From the NCBI RefSeq assembly GCF_943192995.1, contig NZ_CALPCP010000024.1:1-62319 (forward strand): a stretch of 62,319 nt of DNA, written 5' to 3'. A program made the position numbers and the translations under genes. The notes under the pieces are model-generated. The model made no database searches, was not told the DNA's origin, and saw only the letters and a program-made list of their open reading frames with translations. Source of the stretch: Flintibacter muris (GTDB lineage: Bacteria > Bacillota > Clostridia > Oscillospirales > Oscillospiraceae). Positions 57,078-62,319 of this stretch are shown piece by piece; within the stretch, counting starts at the first letter, position 1; each line of letters starts with the position of its first letter.

Positions 57078-57323
57078 ATGGGCAGCGCACATGGACTCAT
57101 TCGGGCCATCGCCACAAATGTGATCGCATCTTGCATCTGTAAATGGATCGACGGCCCAAGGGACGGTAACCACAGCGAAACCCCGGAGAGTTGCACCTCT
57201 CCGGGGTTCTTTTTTTGTGTGAAACCCATAGGCAGCGCACTTTCTACCTGGGTCAGGCTTAATTATACCATAGCTGCATTCGGATATGCAAGAGAAAAAT
57301 TTATTTCATCTCGTGGCTGTTGA
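57078..57323 (+). CDS. Small hydrophobic ORF resembling type I toxin peptides; no stop codon before its terminator
   Basis: A perfect AAGGAGGTG site precedes the ATG and a TATAAT lies upstream. The first 35 residues (GLIRAIATNVIASCICKWIDGPRDGNHSE) form one short hydrophobic helix ending in C-K-W-I-D. I have seen this pattern in small membrane peptides annotated near type I toxin-antitoxin modules in gut Firmicutes. The frame then runs through the terminator hairpin and T-run without a stop and ends only at 57323 inside pncB. A terminated transcript would therefore lack a stop codon. The function is not established. Confidence 0.4.
   Translation: MGSAHGLIRAIATNVIASCICKWIDGPRDGNHSETPESCTSPGFFFCVKPIGSALSTWVRLNYTIAAFGYAREKFISSRGC
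57179..57217 (+). terminator. Strong terminator inside the small ORF
   Basis: AACCCCGGAGAG, loop TTGCAC, CTCTCCGGGGTT: perfect 12 bp arms followed by C and seven T. Confidence 0.85.
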
Positions 57324-58749
57324 GCAGGGTCTGCTTGATGTCCCACAGCTTTTGGGACAGGTCCACATAGTAGTTATGGGGGTTCTCAAACCGCTTTACC
57401 TCGTCCCACAGGGAGTCCACCTGGCGCTGGCAGTAGGCCCGGCTGGTCTGGAGGTCGGGCACCTCATACACCAGCTCGCCCGCCTGGAACACGGGGACCA
57501 TCAGCTCACGGGCCTCAATATCGGTGTACACCTTCCGCTTCCAGGTGGCGTCCGGGTCAAAGAGCTCCAAAGGCTGAGAGAAGTCGAACTCCTCGTCGTG
57601 AAGGCAGATCAGATCGGCCTCCGCCTTGCCGGTGTCTTTGGAGAAGATACGATAAATTTTCTTAAAGTGGGGGGTGGTGATCTTGGCGGCGTTCTCGCTG
57701 ATCTTGATCTTGGGGATAATGGTCCCGTCGTCCCCCTCAATGGCGGCCAGCTTATACACCCCGCCAAACACCGGCTCAGACCGGGAAGTAATCAGCCGCT
57801 CACCCACGCCGAAGGAGTCGATCCGCGCCCCCTGGCGGACCAGGTCCCGGATAATATACTCGTCCAGGGCGTTGGAGGCCACAATTTTACAGTCGGTAAA
57901 GCCCGCCTCGTCCAGCATCTCCCGGGCCTTTTGGGACAGATATGTGAGATCGCCGCTGTCCAGCCGAATGCCGCACTTGGTGATGCCCCTGGGCACCAGC
58001 ACCTCATTAAAGGCCCGGATGGCGTTGGGCACACCGGAGTGGAGCACGTTGTAGGTGTCCACCAGCAGGGTGGCATTGTTGGGGTAGAGCTCACAGTAGG
58101 TCTTGAAGGCGGTGTACTCGTCAGGGAACATCTGCACCCAGGAGTGAGCCATGGTGCCGGTGGCAGGGGAGCCGTAGCGCTGGTCGGCCATGGTGCAGGC
58201 GGTGGCGGAACAGCCGGCAATGTAGCTGGCCCGGGCGCCCAGCAGAGCGCCGTCCGACCCCTGGGCCCGGCGGGAGCCGAACTCCGCCACCGGCCGGCCC
58301 TCAGCGGCCCGGACAATGCGGTTGGACTTGGTGGCGATCAGGCTCTGATGGTTCAGAGTGAGCAGAAGGAAGGTCTCAATAAACTGGGCCTGGATAGCAG
58401 GGGCCCGGACGGTGAGGATAGGCTCGTTGGGAAAAACCGGGGTGCCCTCGGGGACGGCCCAGATGTCGCCGGTAAACTTGAACTCCCGCAGGAAGGACAA
58501 AAACTCCTCGCTGAAGCAGCCCTTGGTGCGCAGATAGGCCACATCCTCCTCGTCAAAGCACAGCTCCTGAATGTACTCCACCACCTGAGCCAGGCCGGCC
58601 GCAATGGCAAAGCCCCCCTTGTCGGGGACGGAGCGGTAGAATACGTCAAAGTAGCAGATGCGGTCCTGTAAGCCGGTTTGGAAATAGCCGTTGGCCATGG
58701 TCAGCTCGTAGAAGTCGCACAGCATGGTCAAATTTGTTTTCGCTTTCAT
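57301..58749 (-). CDS. pncB: Nicotinate phosphoribosyltransferase
   Basis: This 482-residue protein is of the long bacterial/NAPRT type: TMLCDFYELTMANGYFQ at the start, EFGSRRAQGSDGALLGARASYIAG (about 150-175), ATGTMAHSWVQMF with the phosphorylated His (about 195-207) and LDSGDLTYLSQKARE (about 262-276). It makes nicotinate mononucleotide from nicotinate and PRPP with ATP hydrolysis in NAD salvage. AGGAGG lies upstream of the ATG. It is transcribed alone and leftward. Confidence 0.93.
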   Translation of the reverse strand: MKAKTNLTMLCDFYELTMANGYFQTGLQDRICYFDVFYRSVPDKGGFAIAAGLAQVVEYIQELCFDEEDVAYLRTKGCFSEEFLSFLREFKFTGDIWAVPEGTPVFPNEPILTVRAPAIQAQFIETFLLLTLNHQSLIATKSNRIVRAAEGRPVAEFGSRRAQGSDGALLGARASYIAGCSATACTMADQRYGSPATGTMAHSWVQMFPDEYTAFKTYCELYPNNATLLVDTYNVLHSGVPNAIRAFNEVLVPRGITKCGIRLDSGDLTYLSQKAREMLDEAGFTDCKIVASNALDEYIIRDLVRQGARIDSFGVGERLITSRSEPVFGGVYKLAAIEGDDGTIIPKIKISENAAKITTPHFKKIYRIFSKDTGKAEADLICLHDEEFDFSQPLELFDPDATWKRKVYTDIEARELMVPVFQAGELVYEVPDLQTSRAYCQRQVDSLWDEVKRFENPHNYYVDLSQKLWDIKQTLLNSHEMK

Positions 58750-58908
58750 AGGGAAAGCCTCCTTATGTCAGGGTGACAAGACACCCCCTCGTTAGCCCTA
58801 TTATACTCTCCTTGACAAAAAAAGCAAGGGGTTCTGGTGAAACCAAATGCCCCCGGTTTGTGATAGTATAAGTGAAAGCGGCTTTCAAACAAGGTTAGGT
58901 GATTCAGT

Positions 58909-59460
58909 ATGCGGGATGAAGTGATCTTGCAGAAAATACGCTCCGGCGATCCCGCCGGGCTGGAGGCACTGATGGAGCGTTATCTCCCCTATGTCTCCAC
59001 GGTGGTGTGGAACATTCTCCGGAACGCCATGCCCCCCGAGGACGGGGAAGAGGTGGTATCCGACGTATTCCTGGCTGCCTGGCGGCAGCCGGGGGCCCTG
59101 CGCCCCGGGCTGGTACAAGGCTGGCTGGCGGCGGTGGCACGGAACAAGGCCAAAAACCGCCTGCGTCAGATGGGCCGGGACCTGCCCCTGGAGGAAAACG
59201 CCCTGGATATTCCCGGCCCGGACGATCCTCCCGGCGACTTTGAGCGGGCGGAGGAGCGGCGGCTGGTCCGTCAGGCGGTGGACACCCTGCCCCACCCGGA
59301 CCGGGAAATCTTTCTGCGCCACTACTACTACACTCAGACCGTACAGGAAATCGCAGACTTTATGGGTCTGAACGAGTCCACAGTAAAAACCAAACTCCGG
59401 CGGGGCCGGATGAAGCTGAAACAAATACTGACGAGGGAGGGCTATCTCCATGAAGCGTAA
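58909..59460 (+). CDS. ECF-type RNA polymerase sigma factor
   Basis: This 183-residue sigma-70-family protein has region 2 at about residues 10-80 (ALMERYLPYVSTVVWNILRNAMPPEDGEEVVSDVFLAAWRQPGAL) and region 4 at about 120-175 (TLPHPDREIFLRHYYYTQTVQEIADFMGLNESTVKTKLRRGRMKLKQIL), with no region 1 or 3. It directs polymerase to a small set of promoters in response to a signal relayed by its partner. The following gene, a DUF4179 membrane protein, overlaps its end by 11 bases and is the likely anti-sigma. A TGAAACC element with suitable spacing upstream (58838-58844) may be an autoregulated ECF -35 (inference). Confidence 0.92.
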   Translation: MRDEVILQKIRSGDPAGLEALMERYLPYVSTVVWNILRNAMPPEDGEEVVSDVFLAAWRQPGALRPGLVQGWLAAVARNKAKNRLRQMGRDLPLEENALDIPGPDDPPGDFERAEERRLVRQAVDTLPHPDREIFLRHYYYTQTVQEIADFMGLNESTVKTKLRRGRMKLKQILTREGYLHEA

Positions 59461-60616
59461 TATTTCCGATTTGCTGGACCGGTATCCGGCGGAAAACCTG
59501 GAGTTAGACGGGAGGACCCCCTATTCCCCGTCGCGGATTAAGGAGATTACAATGAACAACATCAAAAATATGAATAACGTGGAACCAATGGACCTGAAAC
59601 CCAACCGAACCGCCAAGCGGTTTAAGCCCGCCCGGCTGCTTATTGCGGCGGCGGTTGTGGCGGCGCTGTCCGTCTCCGCCCTGGCGGCGGGCCGAATGTT
59701 CGGAGCCGGAGAGCTGTTCCAGGACTTCTTCGCCGCCGAGGACGGCTCCCTCTCCCAGGGCCAGCTGGATGCCATCGATCAGCTGGGACACGTCGCCGGT
59801 GAGACTGCCGCCCAGCTCCCCGCCGCCGTCACCCAAAACGGCGCGACCATCACACCGCTGGCCGTGATCGCGGACGAAAACATCTACTACATCCGTCTGC
59901 GGGTAGAGGTCCCGGCAGGGACCGCTTTACCTGACCTGGACGGTGACACCCAGGGCTATTATCAGCTCCCTGCCACCCTGGAATCCCCGGAGGGCTCTTA
60001 TATGGAATTCGGCTACAATCAGGTAAGAACCATCCTTACCGACGACGACCCTACTGACAACCGCAAAGAGTTTGTTCTGTGCTTCTGCACCCTGGAGGGG
60101 GAAACAGACCTTAAATTTAACGACGGTGTGTCCAAAACCCTCACCATTTCCGGCCTGTGGATCCAGTCGCCCGACAAGGAATACACCCCCATCTTTACCG
60201 GAGACTTCATCTTTGACTTTGGCCTCAGCTTCCAATCCCAGACAATCAGTCTGGACGCCGAAGGACTCACCTGGCATGACGAGCTGCTGGATTACACCAA
60301 CACCATCCAGTCCCTGTCTCTGTCACCCCTGAGCCTGACCTACCGCGTTGACTGCTCCCTGCCTGTTAATGACAACATCGGCCCTGCCTTTGGGGATATT
60401 AAGATCGTTTTGAAGGATGGTACTGTGTTCTTCTCTGAGGCCCAGGACTATGACGCAATGCGGCAGTACATTCAGTCCAGCCCCGTCACCCTGCCCATCA
60501 CCGGTGAGCCCACAGGTGTTTTCCGGAACTACATCCCCTTTGACCAGCCTCTGGACCTGAGCCAGGTAGACTACGTGCAGTACGGCGACAACAAAATTCC
60601 CGTCAACGCCGGATAA
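59450..60616 (+). CDS. DUF4179-type membrane protein, probable anti-sigma factor
   Basis: This 388-residue protein has an N-terminal cytoplasmic part (about residues 1-60) and one transmembrane helix (ARLLIAAAVVAALSVSALAAGRMFG, about 63-87). A large extracellular beta-rich region follows: FQDFFAAEDGSLSQGQLDAIDQLGHVAGETA, then repeated strand-rich segments to the C-terminus. This is the arrangement of DUF4179 proteins that are encoded directly after ECF sigma factors in Firmicutes and are thought to hold them at the membrane. Its ATG lies inside the sigma gene. Confidence 0.85.
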   Translation: MKRNISDLLDRYPAENLELDGRTPYSPSRIKEITMNNIKNMNNVEPMDLKPNRTAKRFKPARLLIAAAVVAALSVSALAAGRMFGAGELFQDFFAAEDGSLSQGQLDAIDQLGHVAGETAAQLPAAVTQNGATITPLAVIADENIYYIRLRVEVPAGTALPDLDGDTQGYYQLPATLESPEGSYMEFGYNQVRTILTDDDPTDNRKEFVLCFCTLEGETDLKFNDGVSKTLTISGLWIQSPDKEYTPIFTGDFIFDFGLSFQSQTISLDAEGLTWHDELLDYTNTIQSLSLSPLSLTYRVDCSLPVNDNIGPAFGDIKIVLKDGTVFFSEAQDYDAMRQYIQSSPVTLPITGEPTGVFRNYIPFDQPLDLSQVDYVQYGDNKIPVNAG

Positions 60617-60712
60617 GCGGCTGTGTTTAGGGCATACTGAACCCACAAGCGATACTCAGATTCCCGCCCAGCCGGGCGGGAATCCAAAATTACCGCGCTA
60701 GGAGGGTTTCAT

Positions 60713-61315
60713 ATGTCCGACAAAACCGACGCCTTTCGCCACAGTCAGACCCGGGAAAACCTGATGCGGGCCTTCGCCGGGGAGAGCCAGGCCCGCAACC
60801 GCTACACCATTGCCGCTGGGGTGGCCAACAAGGCGGGGCTGGCCGTCATCCAGGGGGTGTTCCTCTTCACCGCCGAGCAGGAGCGGGTCCACGCTAAGCA
60901 GTTCTACTCCGCCCTGGAGGACTGCGCCGGCCAGACCGTCAAAGTGGACGGCACCTACCCGGTGGACATCTACTCTGGAGTGCTGGACTACCTCCGGGCC
61001 GCCCAGCACAACGAGTACCAGGAGTGGGAGCACGACTACGACCACTTCGCCAAGACAGCTATGAGCGAGGGCTTCCCCCTGGTGGGCAAGCTGTTTGAGA
61101 ACATCGCCCGGGTGGAGAAGACCCACGGCGACCGCTTCGGGAGGTTCGCCGATCTGATGGAGAAGAACCAGCTGTTTTTCTCCGAGGTGGAGGTACAGTG
61201 GATGTGCCTGCACTGCGGCTTTGTGGATACCGCCACCGCCGCCCCCGCCCACTGTCCTGTCTGCCGCCACCCCCAGGGGTACTTTGTGCGGTTCGAGATG
61301 GCGCCCTGGAGCTGA
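60713..61315 (+). CDS. rbr: Rubrerythrin
   Basis: This 200-residue protein has an N-terminal ferritin-like four-helix domain with the di-iron ligands (AFAGESQARNRYTIAA, FTAEQERVHAKQFY, HDYDHFAKTAMSEGF and RVEKTHGDRFGRF) and a C-terminal rubredoxin module with WMCLHCGFVD and PAHCPVCRHPQGYF (two CxxC pairs). It reduces hydrogen peroxide in anaerobes. GGAGGG precedes the start. A strong terminator follows. Confidence 0.95.
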   Translation: MSDKTDAFRHSQTRENLMRAFAGESQARNRYTIAAGVANKAGLAVIQGVFLFTAEQERVHAKQFYSALEDCAGQTVKVDGTYPVDIYSGVLDYLRAAQHNEYQEWEHDYDHFAKTAMSEGFPLVGKLFENIARVEKTHGDRFGRFADLMEKNQLFFSEVEVQWMCLHCGFVDTATAAPAHCPVCRHPQGYFVRFEMAPWS

Positions 61316-61318
61316 GAC

Positions 61319-61352
61319 AAAATGGATGGCTGGTTGTTCAGCCATCCATTTT
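61319..61352. terminator. Bidirectional terminator after rubrerythrin
   Basis: AAAATGGATGGCTG, loop GTTGTT, CAGCCATCCATTTT: perfect 14 bp arms. It serves rubrerythrin and the convergent PEBP gene. Confidence 0.8.
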
Positions 61353-61409
61353 CTTGTTGATTGCATTGAGGGACAATTCCCCCGCTAATTTATAGCAAAT
61401 ACATATAGT

Positions 61410-61862
61410 TTATTCGAACTTCCCGGAAATGCTTCCGCTTTGGAGAATATGCCCCTCCGCTGCCCGGAGGAACGCCTTCTTCCGCGCCCCGCTGGGCAGG
61501 TCCAGGACGCAATCCAGGGCATAGACGGTAAAGCGGTAGGTATGCTGCATCCGGCGGGGCGGCTTGGGGCCGGCGTAGCGGTGGAGACCGTAGGCCACCC
61601 CCTGCACCCCGCCTCCCGGGATCGTCTTCCCCGCTGGAACAGCACCCGGGATTTTGTCCGAGGCGGGCAGGTTCCAGGCCACCCAGTGGGTAAAGCCCTT
61701 TATGGGGTGGCTCATGTCCTCCAGGACCACTGCCAAGGCTTTGGCCTCCGGGGACAGATTTTCCAGCACCAGCTCCGGGGAACGATCCGCCCCCCGGCCG
61801 GTGTGGTCAATGTGGAATTTTCCATTTTCGATTCCAGGGCAGGATACCTTTAAAATGTCCAT
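61410..61862 (-). CDS. YbhB/YbcL-family PEBP-like protein
   Basis: This 150-residue protein is of the phosphatidylethanolamine-binding / Raf-kinase-inhibitor-like family: LSPEAKALAVVLEDMSHPIKGFTHWVAWNLPASDKIPGAVPAG, then GVAYGLHRYAGPKPPRRMQHTYRFTVYALDCVLDLPSGARKKAFLRAAEGHIL. The D-x-x-x-P and G-P-x-P-P pocket motifs are in place. The physiological ligand in bacteria is unknown. Its ribosome site AGGAGGA overlaps the stop of the broken DUF2442 gene, so the two were probably one operon. Confidence 0.9.
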   Translation of the reverse strand: MDILKVSCPGIENGKFHIDHTGRGADRSPELVLENLSPEAKALAVVLEDMSHPIKGFTHWVAWNLPASDKIPGAVPAGKTIPGGGVQGVAYGLHRYAGPKPPRRMQHTYRFTVYALDCVLDLPSGARKKAFLRAAEGHILQSGSISGKFE

Positions 61863-61871
61863 ATTGTCCTC

Positions 61872-62173
61872 CTAACCGGCTCTTTTGCCTTCCAAAGGAT
61901 CAGCGACAATCGGAGCCTCCACAAAAATTTACCCTGCGTCCAGGTCAACACAGGCCGTTGTGTCCCGGTTTCCGGCGATATCCCATGCGACCGTATCATT
62001 TAAAACAGTCAGCCGTTCTCGGAAAAATCCAGGTCTGCCAGCGGCGCAAACACGCCCCCCAAGGAAATCAGCGGTTTGACATCTACCAGCCGAACCGCTC
62101 TGTCATTACAGTATGCATAGACGGTAAAATCGCTGCCAGGAACAGCCTGTACAACAGCGGGCATAAGATCCAT
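61872..62173 (-). pseudogene. DUF2442-family gene with a frameshift and a nonsense codon
   Basis: From an ATG at 62171-62173 (GGAGGAAACT upstream) the frame reads MDLMPAVVQAVPGSDFTVYAYCNDRAVRLVDVKPLISLGGVFAPLADLDF, a typical DUF2442 start. At a five-A run (plus strand 62023-62027) one base seems lost. In the next frame it continues RERLTVLNDTVAWDIAGNRDTTACVDLDAG to a TAA at 61929-61931, beyond which the same frame reads FVEAPIVADPLEGKRAG to 61872. So there are two lesions. DUF2442 genes often pair with DUF4160 genes. Confidence 0.75.
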
Positions 62174-62319
62174 AGTTTCCTCCATTCTGTTACAGCAAGG
62201 GAGCGATTTTGTTAAGCGGCTGGCCGTCCTTCGCCAACTCTCAGAAGCTGTACCAATAGGCTAAAGCCTTTTTAACAAAGTGCGAAAAGCGGCAATCATG
62301 CAAACCGCCTGAGCAGATT
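62174..62319. other. Right edge of the window, no gene called
   Basis: 146 bases upstream of the broken DUF2442 gene. The minus strand has short open stretches but no start with a ribosome site. A DUF4160-type partner would be expected here or further right. Confidence 0.5.

Larger units (their letters stand above)
56950..57300. other. secG-pncB intergenic region
   Basis: It holds the secG terminator (56968-56996), a TATAAT -10 at about 57022 without a good -35, the small ORF at 57078 with a perfect ribosome site, and that ORF's terminator (57179-57217). Confidence 0.6.

Overview
The window comes from a GC-rich member of the Clostridia, most likely the Oscillospirales (Flavonifractor / Pseudoflavonifractor / Lawsonibacter-like gut bacteria). 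I infer this from the gene families, the gene order around the origin, strong Shine-Dalgarno sites, and sporulation-lineage proteins (RicT, Noc/ParB, RemB). No species call is possible by eye.

The centre is the chromosome replication origin. rpmH, rnpA, yidD, yidC, jag, an Orn/Lys/Arg decarboxylase, holB, ricT and an AEC permease run leftward from about 40.0 kb to 32.3 kb. dnaA, dnaN, yaaA(S4), recF, remB, a PH-domain gene, gyrB, gyrA and two small genes run rightward from 40.5 kb to 53.2 kb. Non-consensus DnaA-box-like 9-mers cluster between dnaA and dnaN. Left of this lies a segregation and housekeeping block (17.9-31.4 kb): a Noc/ParB paralogue, a perfect parS, parA, parB, a second perfect parS, serS, a PilZ protein, mscL, rsmG, a MinD-type ATPase, an MgsA-fold protein lacking its catalytic Asp, hisS, aspS and nagZ. 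A purine block precedes it (11.5-17.6 kb): xpt behind a leader with its own terminator, then a BMP-type ABC importer.

The left 9 kb is accessory. It holds the end of a membrane protein gene, two XRE regulators, IS30- and IS4-type transposases, a truncated secreted peptide, a strong promoter that leads to a terminator with no convincing ORF, and a receptor-like Ser/Thr kinase with a leucine-rich-repeat ectodomain. Beside the kinase are a frameshifted HTH gene and the remains of a second kinase-type/beta-helix gene.

The right end (53-62 kb) holds a DUF559 gene bracketed by inverted repeats, rnhA, a Cys-rich mini membrane protein, a VWA protein, a GNAT, secG, a small toxin-like ORF with no stop codon before its terminator, pncB, an ECF sigma factor with a DUF4179 membrane partner, rubrerythrin, a PEBP protein and a broken DUF2442 gene.

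The most unusual points are: (1) SUKH-like and other immunity-like genes lodged inside the dnaN-recF and gyrB-gyrA operons with no toxin in sight; (2) a family of double-hairpin repeats with compensatory changes that bracket the DUF559 gene, whose stop codon lies inside one repeat; (3) the HTH / kinase-LRR / kinase-beta-helix locus; (4) the candidate attenuator before xpt; (5) the candidate ncRNA at 3.35-3.53 kb. All functions are read from sequence by eye. No database search was run.
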